Assembly: GCF_020723905.1 (NCBI RefSeq)
Contig: NZ_DYHZ01000004.1
Coordinates: 179,199 to 243,198 of the forward strand
Source: Anaerolinea thermophila
GTDB lineage: Bacteria; Chloroflexota; Anaerolineae; Anaerolineales; Anaerolineaceae
Direction: 5' to 3'
DNA: 64,000 bases
Shown: positions 8,381 to 16,764 of the stretch, piece by piece
Layout: each line of letters starts with the position of its first letter
Position numbering within the stretch: the first letter of the stretch is position 1
Translations under genes and position numbers: made by a program
Notes under the pieces: generated by a model
What the model was told of the DNA's origin: nothing
Seen by the model: only the letters and a program-made list of their open reading frames with translations
The model's database searches: none

Positions 8381-9286
8381 TCAGCCCGGCTTTCCCTGCG
8401 CCAGCCGATCTGCCAGCGCGCGGATTTCCTCCCGCAGGGCAATCTTCTCCAGCCAGTGGGCGGGAATGCCCGCCTCCCCATAAAAAGCACCTGCAAATTG
8501 CCCGCACACTGCCGCCGTGGTGTCGGCATCCTCGCCCAGATGGGCGGCGCGCAGGACGGCATCGGCAAAACTCTGGCTGTGCCAGAAGCACCACAGCGCC
8601 GCCTCCAGCGTATGCACCACATACCCCGAACTGCGAATTTTCGCCTCCGGTCTGTCCATGTACTTGCCGCGCGCAATGGCGGTTATGCGTGGACTGCCGC
8701 GGAAGGTCTCGGAATCGCCCAGCAGGACCTGTTCTTTCGGTTGACCAGCCAGCGCCCGCACCAGCATGCGCGCCATCAAACGGCAGGCATCCACGCACTC
8801 CGCCGCGCCGTGCGTGGTTCGCGAACTCTCGGCGCTGTAGTGCTCAGCCGCATCGAGATCGGGGTAATAAAACAGGGGCACCGGCGCCAGGCGCATGATA
8901 CAGCCATTCCCGGCAGAATACGGGTCGGTCGAACCGGCAAACGGCTCTCCCGTCAGCCGGTAGCGTTCCAGCGCCGCCGCCACCGTCCCGCCAATGTCGA
9001 AACAGTACCCCGTACTGCTCCAGTACCCCTCATCCCGCCACCGGCAGTAGCGTTCCATCTGATCGCGAGCATCGAAACCGTTGCACTCCACCAGGCTGGA
9101 CGCCAGACACAGCGCCATTGAGGTGTCATCCGTCCACTGCCCGGGTTTCAGGTAAAACACTCCCCCGCCCACGATATCGGTCAGAGGTTCAAAACTGCCG
9201 CGCGCCCGAAATTCGAGCGTCGTCCCCAGGGCATCGCCCACCGCCAGTCCCAGCAGGCAACCGCGAAAACGGTTCAACAAATCCAT
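8381..9286 (-). CDS. ADP-ribosylglycohydrolase (DraG family)
   Basis: A 301-residue all-helical cytoplasmic enzyme predicted to remove ADP-ribose from proteins or small molecules. The family signatures are present: 'GCLLGLAVGDALGTTLE' at residues 9-25, the Mg ligands T52-D53-D54 in 'WTDDTSMALCLA', and the C-terminal 'GEDADTTAAVCGQFAGA' that supplies the second metal site. An ATG with AGGAGG 7 bases upstream sets the start. It lies 11 bases after the multihaem cytochrome gene and is probably co-transcribed with it. No nitrogenase or DraT gene is visible, so a nitrogenase role is unlikely. Confidence 0.85.
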   Translation of the reverse strand: MDLLNRFRGCLLGLAVGDALGTTLEFRARGSFEPLTDIVGGGVFYLKPGQWTDDTSMALCLASSLVECNGFDARDQMERYCRWRDEGYWSSTGYCFDIGGTVAAALERYRLTGEPFAGSTDPYSAGNGCIMRLAPVPLFYYPDLDAAEHYSAESSRTTHGAAECVDACRLMARMLVRALAGQPKEQVLLGDSETFRGSPRITAIARGKYMDRPEAKIRSSGYVVHTLEAALWCFWHSQSFADAVLRAAHLGEDADTTAAVCGQFAGAFYGEAGIPAHWLEKIALREEIRALADRLAQGKPG

Positions 9287-9297
9287 ACAGCCACCTC

Positions 9298-10962
9298 CTA
9301 CCGGGTCTGCGCGCTTGCCGAGGCAACCATGACCGGCACATTCCCCGTCTGCGCCAGCATGCCGCCAAAGGTCTGGGCTTCTGCGCTTTGCGTGTCGAGC
9401 ACATTCTTTGCCCAGCGGTAACTCACCGACTGGTAAAGCAGTTCCGCCTCAATGGTAAAAGGCGCGCCAGCCGGGTTCACGGGAATGCGGTACTGCACGG
9501 TATCGCCCCCGCCGGTAAAATCGGGGTCGTTCAGGGCATCGCCAACCACTGCCGAAACACGGGGCGGCTGGGACTTGTTAAAGCCGCGCGGTAGCAGTCG
9601 GTTATCCTTGATGTACGAGGCGGCAAGCAACTGGTAGGTGGTCACCTTACCGGTTTCGGTCTGCATCACCGGCTCGTAAATCTGCACCTGATCTGCCGCG
9701 GTGATGAGGGTGTAATGCGGTTCATAAGTTTCGGGGTTTTCATCGCTGGCATTGCCGTAAATCTTCCCGTCGCGCTCGTACCCGCCCGACTCAAACACCA
9801 CCCTGCCGGACGCATCCTTCACGGTGACATGAAGCCAGGCCCGCCGCGAGGGGAATGAAGTGGGGAACTTATGTCCGGTGAGCAGGTCCACGCGCACGGC
9901 AAACTCCAGGTTATCGCCCTCCTGCCGGGGTGAGGTGATGGCAAGAGTGGCAGTACGGGTTTGCAGGTACTCGGTGGTCCGGGCAATGTGAGCATCCAGC
10001 CCTGTGCCGCCGGGGTTGCGCACGCCCTCCACCTTGCCGTCCTTCAGCAGGGTGAGCAGGAAGACATTGCCGCCGGTAAAGGTGTGGCGGTAAAAGGGCT
10101 GATAGGTATTCTGCGGGGTGATGTTGGAAACAGGCGCAGAGCCTGCCGCGGCGGGCATATGGCAGTCCTGACAGGACGATTGCTGCGCAAAGTCCGAAGC
10201 CAGCCACTCGCTGAAGGGCGTCTGCTCGTAAAAGAGGGCATCCTCTCCGCTCAACGAGCCATCGGCGGTGATGTAGTTCAGGTACAGTTCGTGGCAGGTG
10301 GCGCACAACTGCGACTGGCGCACATGCTCGCTCTGCACGGCAAGGTATCCTGAAGCGGCTTGCATGGTCTGGCGGTTCTGCTCGCTGATGGGAAGCGCCC
10401 CGTACAGCAGACGCTCTCCCATTGCAGTGACCGTGTCAATTGCCATATTACCGCTGTGGCGCAGTTCACCGGCAGGCGGCTGAGGAATCTGGTGGCAGAC
10501 CGTGCAGGACACGCCATCCAGCGCCAGTTTTCCCAGCACATGTCCCTCCGCCAGCACCCCCTCCTCGCCCAGAAGCGCGGTAGATTCACCCTGCGCCTCC
10601 TGAGTGACGCGCGCCATGGGCGTGTGGCAGGTGGCGCACTTGGACTGGATGGCATCGGCGTACTGCGGCGCGTTGAGCAGTTCCATGCGCACGCTGGCGC
10701 GGAAATACGGGTCGAGGGCGGCGTTGCCCATCACGCTGGTCTGCCACTCAGGGACAATGGAAACGTCCGCACCGGTGCTGTCTTTCAAGCCCTGATGACA
10801 GGCGGCGCAGTTACCGGACGGCTTGAAAAAGGCTTCTCCGGGCGCGGTGGCAGGAGCAGGAGTCGGGGTGGCAGGCGCACTGCAGGCGCTCAACAGGAAC
10901 AGCACGATGAGGGGCAAACCCCACAAAACGACACTTCGTCTGGAAATCACTGAAGGTGCCAT
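9298..10962 (-). CDS. Five-haem c-type cytochrome lipoprotein
   Basis: A 554-residue exported lipoprotein. The signal sequence ends in a lipobox (LLSAC, Cys27), followed by an Ala-Pro-Thr linker. Five CxxCH haem sites follow: CAACH, CATCH, CTVCH, CATCH and CQDCH, all in the first ~300 residues. The C-terminal ~250 residues have no haem site and look beta-rich ('FAVRVDLLTGHKFPTSFPSRRAWLHVTV'). This layout resembles cytochrome c-554-like and multihaem electron-transfer proteins at the outer face of the membrane. The start is the ATG with AGGGAGA 8 bases before it; an ATG 18 bases earlier lacks a site. It is first in a two-gene operon. Confidence 0.8.
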   Translation of the reverse strand: MAPSVISRRSVVLWGLPLIVLFLLSACSAPATPTPAPATAPGEAFFKPSGNCAACHQGLKDSTGADVSIVPEWQTSVMGNAALDPYFRASVRMELLNAPQYADAIQSKCATCHTPMARVTQEAQGESTALLGEEGVLAEGHVLGKLALDGVSCTVCHQIPQPPAGELRHSGNMAIDTVTAMGERLLYGALPISEQNRQTMQAASGYLAVQSEHVRQSQLCATCHELYLNYITADGSLSGEDALFYEQTPFSEWLASDFAQQSSCQDCHMPAAAGSAPVSNITPQNTYQPFYRHTFTGGNVFLLTLLKDGKVEGVRNPGGTGLDAHIARTTEYLQTRTATLAITSPRQEGDNLEFAVRVDLLTGHKFPTSFPSRRAWLHVTVKDASGRVVFESGGYERDGKIYGNASDENPETYEPHYTLITAADQVQIYEPVMQTETGKVTTYQLLAASYIKDNRLLPRGFNKSQPPRVSAVVGDALNDPDFTGGGDTVQYRIPVNPAGAPFTIEAELLYQSVSYRWAKNVLDTQSAEAQTFGGMLAQTGNVPVMVASASAQTR

Positions 10963-11114
10963 GGCATTCTCCCTGTACATGTATTGTAGCGCGAGTCGGA
11001 AAGAGGGAGAGCCTCAGGAATGAAAAAAATTCATTCTTGACACAACTGATTAAATACTGTATTATTCAATTGTAAATACAAAAATTTTCGAATTTTTCAC
11101 AAAAAAGGCTAATT

Positions 11115-12449
11115 ATGTTAATAGAATTTAGCGTTTCCAATTTTCGATCTTTTTCTCAACCGGTTATCCTGAGCCTGCTTGCCACTCCTTTGAAAGAAAA
11201 AGATTCTCGATTAAACACGGACAATCTGTTCGAGGTTAATCGTCTTAAACTCCTGCGCAGCGCGGCAATTTACGGCGCCAACGCAAGTGGAAAGAGCAAT
11301 CTGGTGAAAGCAATCGGATTTATGCGCCGGTTTGTTCTCGATTCGGCGACAGAATTTCAATCCGGAGAAAAGATCCCGGTTGATCGCTTTCGACTGAGCA
11401 GGGAAGCACGCCAGAAACCTGCCTTCTTTCAGATCATTTTTTCTCTAAACGGTAAACGTTATCGCTACGGTTTTGAACTGGATGAAGAACAAGTCCACGG
11501 CGAATGGCTATACCAGACCGTACAGCGTGAAAGTCTTTTATTTATCCGGGAAAAGGATCAATACGAAGTTTCTACCTCCTTCAGGCGGGAAGCCCCGGTA
11601 AAACTTCAGGAAATGACCCGCACAAATGCCCTGTTTCTCTCCGTGATGGCGCAGTTCAACAGTCCGCGGGCAGTTGAATTGCTGAACTGGTTCCGCAAGA
11701 GCCTTCGGGTAGTTTCAGGGCTTAAGGATGAGTTCTACGCGCCCTATACAATGGAACAAATGGAAAAGGATGAAACCTTCCGCCGGTTTGCCCGGGAAAT
11801 GGTGCGCATGGCTGATACCGGTATAACCGATCTATCAGTTAAAAGTGAAGTGCTGGATAGTGCTTCATTTCCAGCCGAACTACGCAAACTCATTCAGGAA
11901 ATTGCGGAAAAAGAAGGCAAAACACCTGATGAGTTATCCATTCAAACCGTGGAAACAAGGCACCCCGTTTATGAAGGGGAAACATTTGTCGGGAGCGAGA
12001 ACTTCGATATTGACGAAGAATCAGACGGAACCCAGAAGTTTTTCTTTTTACTGGGACCGCTTTTCTATACATTAAAGAAAGGCAATGTGCTGGTCATTGA
12101 TGAACTGGATGCTCGCCTGCACCCCAGCCTCACCCGCGAAATTGTACGCATGTTCAACTCTCCCGAAACCAATCCTTACAACGCGCAGTTAATTTTCGCC
12201 ACACACGACGCCGGTCTGCTGGGCGAATGTCTGTTACGACGAGATCAGGTGTGGTTTACTCAGAAGAATCGCTTTGGTGCCTCAGAACTGTATTCACTGG
12301 CTGAGATGAAAGAGCGTAAAGATGCTTCTTACCTGAAAAATTACCTTGCCGGACGTTATGGAGGTATTCCCTTGCTGGGAGGATTACGCCCATTTGTCGA
12401 GGAGATGCTGAAGCATGACACGAACACCGAAGCCGAGCGGTCGCAATAA
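11115..12449 (+). CDS. RloA/AbiL-like AAA ATPase (defence)
   Basis: A 444-residue ABC/SMC-type ATPase of the AAA_21 group. It begins with 'LIEFSVSNFRSF', typical of OLD/RloA/RecF-like ATPases. Walker A is GANASGKSN (residues 54-62). Walker B is VLVIDELDARLHP with D329/E330, followed by FATHD with H364. The 3' end overlaps the RloB-type gene by 35 bases, so the two are one unit. In other bacteria such ATPase plus RloB pairs occur in R-M loci and as the AbiL abortive-infection system; here the pair stands alone. An AT-rich upstream region and lower G+C than neighbouring genes suggest horizontal acquisition. No clear Shine-Dalgarno is seen. Confidence 0.8.
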   Translation: MLIEFSVSNFRSFSQPVILSLLATPLKEKDSRLNTDNLFEVNRLKLLRSAAIYGANASGKSNLVKAIGFMRRFVLDSATEFQSGEKIPVDRFRLSREARQKPAFFQIIFSLNGKRYRYGFELDEEQVHGEWLYQTVQRESLLFIREKDQYEVSTSFRREAPVKLQEMTRTNALFLSVMAQFNSPRAVELLNWFRKSLRVVSGLKDEFYAPYTMEQMEKDETFRRFAREMVRMADTGITDLSVKSEVLDSASFPAELRKLIQEIAEKEGKTPDELSIQTVETRHPVYEGETFVGSENFDIDEESDGTQKFFFLLGPLFYTLKKGNVLVIDELDARLHPSLTREIVRMFNSPETNPYNAQLIFATHDAGLLGECLLRRDQVWFTQKNRFGASELYSLAEMKERKDASYLKNYLAGRYGGIPLLGGLRPFVEEMLKHDTNTEAERSQ

Positions 12450-13038
12450 ACTCTCCCCCAAAGGACAACCACTTCGCCAGCGTTCGACCGCAACGCGTAA
12501 CCTCAGAGAACGCATCTTGATTGTGTGCGAAGGCAAACAAACTGAGCCTAATTATTTTAATCGGTTTCGAGTGAATATTGTTGTGGAAGTGTGTGGACTG
12601 GGAAAAAGTCCTCTGGACATTGTCAAGCACGCTCAGAACTGCCAGAAAAATGGGGATTATGACCAGATATGGGTTGTGTTTGACTACGACAATGTTCCTG
12701 TAAATCAGTTCAATCAAGCCATTCAAGTGGCACAGCAATCAGGGATAAAAGTGGCTTATTCCAATCAGTGTTTTGAATTATGGTATCTTTTGCATTTTGC
12801 CTACCATAATACACCAATAGATCGGCAACAATATATCTCCAAACTAAGCCAGTATCTGGGAAAACCATACGAGAAAAACAGTTCTTCGGTATATGATGAT
12901 TTGTACCCCTATCAACAAACAGCCATCAGAAACGCCCGGAATTTGTTAGCCTCCTACAATCATCATAATCCTGCAAAGAACGACCCCAGCACGACCGTAC
13001 ATCTTCTGGTGGAAGAATTGAACAGGCATATCCTATAG
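12415..13038 (+). CDS. RloB-family protein, effector partner of the ATPase
   Basis: A 207-residue protein of the RloB family, which has a TOPRIM-like fold. The first acidic motif is ILIVCEGKQTEPNYF (Glu39, Glu44) and the second is IWVVFDYDN (Asp90, Asp92); 'SNQCFELWYLLHF' near residue 116 is also typical. This arrangement of acidic residues suggests metal-dependent nucleic-acid cleavage, by analogy with OLD and AriB-type effectors. It overlaps the ATPase gene by 35 bases. The basic N-terminus (residues 1-33) may bind nucleic acid. A strong hairpin follows the stop codon. The defence role is inferred from family and pairing. Confidence 0.8.
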   Translation: MTRTPKPSGRNKLSPKGQPLRQRSTATRNLRERILIVCEGKQTEPNYFNRFRVNIVVEVCGLGKSPLDIVKHAQNCQKNGDYDQIWVVFDYDNVPVNQFNQAIQVAQQSGIKVAYSNQCFELWYLLHFAYHNTPIDRQQYISKLSQYLGKPYEKNSSSVYDDLYPYQQTAIRNARNLLASYNHHNPAKNDPSTTVHLLVEELNRHIL

Positions 13039-13069
13039 GAAATCCTGTTTTCCCCACTACAAAACCACA

Positions 13070-13097
13070 CACGGGGGCAGATAACTCTGCCCCCGTG
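13070..13097. terminator. Bidirectional terminator hairpin
   Basis: A perfect 11-bp stem (CACGGGGGCAG / CTGCCCCCGTG) with a 6-base loop lies between the convergent RloB-like gene and the 82-codon gene. The reverse strand continues into a moderately T-rich stretch. Confidence 0.75.
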
Positions 13098-13116
13098 GAG
13101 ATGATCAGGGATCTAT

Positions 13117-13365
13117 TTACTTTTCTGGCGGGGTATCCGGCTTTTCGGCAAACGGATCCACGTCCGGGTTGGTGCCCGCCCACACGCACGCCGCCTCGCT
13201 CATCAAGCCGCACTCGGCGCCGCGCGAACAGCGGTGCGCCACAATCCGCGGCTTTTGATCGGGCAGATGCTCGTCAGGGTAAATCACCTCCGCTTCCAGC
13301 GAGACTTCCCGTCCCACATGCCGGCAGTACTGCACCTTAATGGTTTGCCACACTCGTTTAGCCAT
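13117..13365 (-). CDS. Small Cys-containing protein of unknown function
   Basis: An 82-residue protein with an excellent start (AGGAGGT, 5 bases, ATG). Four cysteines (near residues 14, 47, 53 and 61) and two histidines could bind a metal; the C-terminus is acidic and Pro-rich. No family was recognised. It lies 17 bases after the sugar dehydrogenase-like gene on the same strand, so it is probably the last gene of that operon. It has no signal peptide, so it should be cytoplasmic although its upstream neighbour is exported. Confidence 0.6.
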   Translation of the reverse strand: MAKRVWQTIKVQYCRHVGREVSLEAEVIYPDEHLPDQKPRIVAHRCSRGAECGLMSEAACVWAGTNPDVDPFAEKPDTPPEK

Positions 13366-13382
13366 GCATCACCTCCTGTAAA

Positions 13383-14729
13383 CTACTGCGATTGACGAAC
13401 CAGTTTGAGCACCGCCCCGTTCTGGTGATCGGTGATGTACACCTCGCCCAGGGCATCCTGCCCAAACGAACTGACCGAAACCCCGCCCAACTGGAAGAGC
13501 AGTTGCGATTTCCACGTGCCATCCGCCTGACGGAGCAAACCCCACACCTTGCCGTTGCAGTAATCGGCGTACAGGTACACCCCCTGGAACTCCGGAAGCG
13601 CCGCGCCGCGATAGACAAACCCGCCCGTCACCGAACAGCCTTCGGGGTGCGGGTACTCCGCCACCGGGTCAATCAGCACGGCATCGGCGGGAGGCGTCCC
13701 CTCATAGGGATGCAGCCCCTCGCGGTAATCCCAGCCGAAGTTGGCACCGCCCGGCGAACCGGCGGGTAGAAAATCAATTTCCTCGTACAGGTTCTGCCCC
13801 ACATCGCCAATGTACAGGTCGCCGGTCAGGCGGTCAAAGGAAAAGCGCCAGGGATTGCGCAACCCGTACGCCCAGATCTCCGCCAGCCCCTTCTGACCAT
13901 CTGCAAAGGGATTGTCGGCTGGAATGGCGTAAGGTTCACCGCCATCCACGCTGATGCGCAGCAGTTTGCCCAGATGCGTCTTCAAACTCTGCGCATTCCC
14001 CCATGGATCGCCGCCCTGACCGCCATCGCCCAGCCCGATGTACAGATAGCCATCGGGACCGAACGCCAGTCCACCGCCATTATGGTTTGCCGCCGGTTGA
14101 TCCACCCACAGCAGAACCTTCTCGCTGGCAGGATCGGCGCTGGAACGGTCGGGAAGGGCAGTAAAGCGGGCAATGACGGTATCGCCTTTGCGGTCGGTGT
14201 AGTTGACGTAAAAGAAACCATTTTCGGCAAAACGCGGATGCAGGGCAATACCCAGCAAACCCTGCTCGTTGCCAGAAGATCCCACCCGTTCCACAATATT
14301 GAGGAAGGGCGTCTCCCGCCGCGCGCCGTTTTCGATGAGCGAGATGACCCCGCGCTGTTCCAGCACCAGCAGACGCGAACCATCCCCGCTGAGGTCTGCC
14401 ACATCCAGGGGACGTTCAAAGCCCGCTGCCACCTGCACCCAGCCGAACTGAGCCACTTCAGGGAACTGGCTCACCCCGGCCGCAGGCGCCTCGCCGGGAG
14501 CGGGATAGGACACCTGCGTGGGCGCGGGAGGATTGTCCGCGGGGGGCTGGTAGCCCTCCGGGGCAGGCGCCGTCCCACCCGGGACATCGCCAGCGGGCGG
14601 AGCGTAAGCCGTCGGCGCGGCGGGCGCCGGAGCAGTGGTCGTGGGGGGTTGCACAGAGGGCGTCGCCTGCGGCGAACAGGCAGATAACAGCACCCCGAAA
14701 AGAACGCACACAGCAAACAAACGACGCAT
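13383..14729 (-). CDS. Soluble aldose sugar dehydrogenase-like (PQQ) lipoprotein
   Basis: A lipoprotein of about 448 residues: a lipobox (LLSAC) follows a short hydrophobic segment, then a ~90-residue Pro/Thr/Ala linker, then a six-bladed propeller of the glucose/sorbosone dehydrogenase family. Typical stretches are 'RPLDVADLSGDGSRLLVLEQ', 'GLLGIALHPRFAENGFFYV', 'NHNGGGLAFGPDGYLYIGLGDGG' and 'EIWAYGLRNPWRFSFD'. The family oxidises aldoses using pyrroloquinoline quinone outside the membrane. The start is ATG 14729, but TTG codons 3 and 9 bases earlier fit the GGAGG site about as well. Downstream of a DUF1232 gene by 28 bases. Confidence 0.8.
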   Translation of the reverse strand: MRRLFAVCVLFGVLLSACSPQATPSVQPPTTTAPAPAAPTAYAPPAGDVPGGTAPAPEGYQPPADNPPAPTQVSYPAPGEAPAAGVSQFPEVAQFGWVQVAAGFERPLDVADLSGDGSRLLVLEQRGVISLIENGARRETPFLNIVERVGSSGNEQGLLGIALHPRFAENGFFYVNYTDRKGDTVIARFTALPDRSSADPASEKVLLWVDQPAANHNGGGLAFGPDGYLYIGLGDGGQGGDPWGNAQSLKTHLGKLLRISVDGGEPYAIPADNPFADGQKGLAEIWAYGLRNPWRFSFDRLTGDLYIGDVGQNLYEEIDFLPAGSPGGANFGWDYREGLHPYEGTPPADAVLIDPVAEYPHPEGCSVTGGFVYRGAALPEFQGVYLYADYCNGKVWGLLRQADGTWKSQLLFQLGGVSVSSFGQDALGEVYITDHQNGAVLKLVRQSQ

Positions 14730-14757
14730 CAAACCCAAATCAGCCTCCTTGCCACCA

Positions 14758-15132
14758 TTAAGAATTGAGCGGACCTTCATCGCGGAATTCCGCGTCTATA
14801 ATGTTCTCGTCCTCAGGTTTTGGCGTTTCCGAAACCACCTGAATGTCTACCTCGCCCTCGATGGCGCGGCGGTGTTCTTCCACCACATCCTGCGGGCACA
14901 TCTCGATGAAGAGGGAGTTTGCCAGCCAGATGACCGCCGCATCATCAAAGGGCAGCAGAGGCAAGGCATCGGCAGGGATGAACATGTACACCACCGAGGC
15001 GATGGGGAGAATCTTCACCAGCGGCGAGACGCGGCGATCCGCTACCAGTCGGGCAATCAAACGCACCTGATTGGAAAGCGTGCGAAAAAATCCCCCACCC
15101 CCCACAACGATTTGGCGCGATTTTTCGGGCAT
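14758..15132 (-). CDS. DUF1232 (YkvA-like) membrane protein
   Basis: A 124-residue protein starting at an ATG with GGAGG 6 bases upstream. Residues ~20-80 match the DUF1232/YkvA pattern: an amphipathic start, then 'VKILPIASVVYMFIPADALP', a hydrophobic hairpin with a conserved acidic residue, then 'FDDAAVIWLANSLFIEM'. The acidic C-terminal tail (residues 85-124) is predicted to be disordered. The family function is unknown. It heads a three-gene operon with the sugar dehydrogenase-like lipoprotein and the 82-residue protein. Confidence 0.75.
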   Translation of the reverse strand: MPEKSRQIVVGGGGFFRTLSNQVRLIARLVADRRVSPLVKILPIASVVYMFIPADALPLLPFDDAAVIWLANSLFIEMCPQDVVEEHRRAIEGEVDIQVVSETPKPEDENIIDAEFRDEGPLNS

Positions 15133-15220
15133 CGCAGACCTCCGTTAGAAAGATTATACCAGCCCCGAGGGGTTTGACAAGCAGGGGTGTACACGATTCC
15201 GGCAGGCGATGCTCTTTTGA

Positions 15221-15235
15221 TATACTTATCTTCAA
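15221..15235 (+). promoter_or_regulatory. -10 element, probable leaderless start of the kinase gene
   Basis: TATACT at 15221-15226 is only 8 bases before the ATG at 15235, and no Shine-Dalgarno is present. Transcription would start at or next to the first base of the codon. Confidence 0.5.
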
Positions 15236-16758
15236 TGGCATCTTACTTCCTCGGACTGGATGCAGGCACCTCTTCGTGTAAAGCGGCGCTTGTGGACGCC
15301 TGCGGCAACCTGATTGCGGAAGGCACCGGGGCTTACCGCCTGCCTCCCCATCAGTCCACCACCGATCAGGATCCCGAAGCCCTGCTGGCGGGGATAGCCC
15401 AGGCAGGACGGGACGTCCTCGAGCGGGCAGGCATTTCCCCCGCAGATGTGGCGGGACTCTCGCTGGGCGCGGCAATGCACTCCCTGCTGGCAGTGGATGC
15501 CCGCAACCAGCCCCTCACCGGCGTGATGACCTGGGCGGACAACCGCGCCCAACTGCAGGCAGACCGACTGCGCGGCACAGCAGAAGGCGAGACGCTCTAC
15601 CGCCGGACGGGCTGTCCCATCCACCCCATGTACCCGCTCTACAAAGCCCGCTGGCTGAGAGAAAACCACCCCGAAATAGTCCGGCGCACCGCGCGCTTTG
15701 TCACCCTGCGAGATTACGCCCTTTACCGCCTGTGCGGCGTCTGGGTTACCGATCCCTCCATGGCATCCAGCACCGGCTGGCTCAACCTGCACACGCTGAC
15801 GTGGGACGCCGGGTCGCTGGCATTCTCAGGAATCGGAACGGCGCAGTTGCCGGAGATTCACCCCCCCGATGCCGTCTTTCCCCTGCGTCCCTCTCCGCTG
15901 ACGAAGGCTCTGGGTTTGCTCCCCGGCACACCGGTGGCACCGGGATGCAGTGACGGGGTCAACTCCAATCTCGGCGCCGGAGCCGTGCGCCCGGGACAAT
16001 CTGTGCTGATGATCGGCACCAGCGGCGCCCTGCGTCTGTTCTCTGACCAGCCGCGCTTCCACCCCGCGCAGGGGTCCTGGTGCTACGCCGTGGAAGCGGG
16101 GCGCTTTCTGGTGGGCGGTGCCATCAACAACGGCGGGCTGGCGCTGAGCGTGCTGCGCAACCTGCTGACATCCTTCCCCGGCGCCCCCGCGTTGAGCGTG
16201 GAAGACCTGCTGAGGCTGGCGGAGCAGGTTCCCCCCGGCGCAGAGGGATTGATTGCCCTGCCCTTCTTCAACGGCGAGCGCAGTCCCGACTGGAATGCGC
16301 AGGTGCGCGGGGCATTTCTCGGCTTAACCCCTGCCCATCGTCCGGCGCATCTGGCGCGGGCGGTGCTGGAAGGGGTTGCCTTCCGCCTGCGCGCCGTGCT
16401 GGAGATGCTGGAAGAAACCGGCTTGAGCCTGTCCGAAATCCGCGCCTCGGGCGGGTTCGTGCGCTCGCGTCTGTGGCTCTCCATTGTGGCTTCGGCACTC
16501 GAACATCCCCTCAGCCTGCCCGCCAGCGGCGAGACTTCCAGCCGTGGGGCGGCGTTCTGGGCAATGCGCGCCGCCGGCGCGCTCAGCAATTTCGAAAGCC
16601 TGCCTGAGCGCATCACCATCGTCGAGACGGTGCCCCCCCAACCAGCCGCGCAGGAAGCCTACCGGCGCCTCTATCCGCTGGCGCAGTCAGGCTACCGCGC
16701 CCTGCTCCCCCTGTACGATGCGCTTGCCGACCTTAACTCATCCCCACTGGAAAGGTGA
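15235..16758 (+). CDS. gntK: Gluconokinase (FGGY carbohydrate kinase)
   Basis: A 507-residue FGGY kinase that would phosphorylate gluconate (or a related polyol/ketose) with ATP in the cytoplasm. The N-terminal ATP/phosphate motif is 'FLGLDAGTSSCKAALVD'. The substrate region 'GVMTWADNRA' and 'YRRTGCPIHPMYPLYKARWL' match bacterial FGGY gluconokinases rather than xylulokinases. The C-terminal domain has 'GVAFRLRAVLEMLEETG' and 'ASGGFVRSRLW'. The start is the ATG just after a -10 box; upstream in-frame codons are less likely. It lies next to an exported sugar dehydrogenase-like gene, which fits oxidation of glucose to gluconate followed by phosphorylation. An FGGY xylulokinase remains an alternative. 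Confidence 0.75.
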   Translation: MASYFLGLDAGTSSCKAALVDACGNLIAEGTGAYRLPPHQSTTDQDPEALLAGIAQAGRDVLERAGISPADVAGLSLGAAMHSLLAVDARNQPLTGVMTWADNRAQLQADRLRGTAEGETLYRRTGCPIHPMYPLYKARWLRENHPEIVRRTARFVTLRDYALYRLCGVWVTDPSMASSTGWLNLHTLTWDAGSLAFSGIGTAQLPEIHPPDAVFPLRPSPLTKALGLLPGTPVAPGCSDGVNSNLGAGAVRPGQSVLMIGTSGALRLFSDQPRFHPAQGSWCYAVEAGRFLVGGAINNGGLALSVLRNLLTSFPGAPALSVEDLLRLAEQVPPGAEGLIALPFFNGERSPDWNAQVRGAFLGLTPAHRPAHLARAVLEGVAFRLRAVLEMLEETGLSLSEIRASGGFVRSRLWLSIVASALEHPLSLPASGETSSRGAAFWAMRAAGALSNFESLPERITIVETVPPQPAAQEAYRRLYPLAQSGYRALLPLYDALADLNSSPLER

Positions 16759-16764
16759 CCCGTG

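Noticed and set aside
12926-13213. A 95-codon minus-strand frame overlapping the RloB-like gene
   Set aside because: No start signal; it crosses the terminator hairpin and overlaps two better-supported genes.
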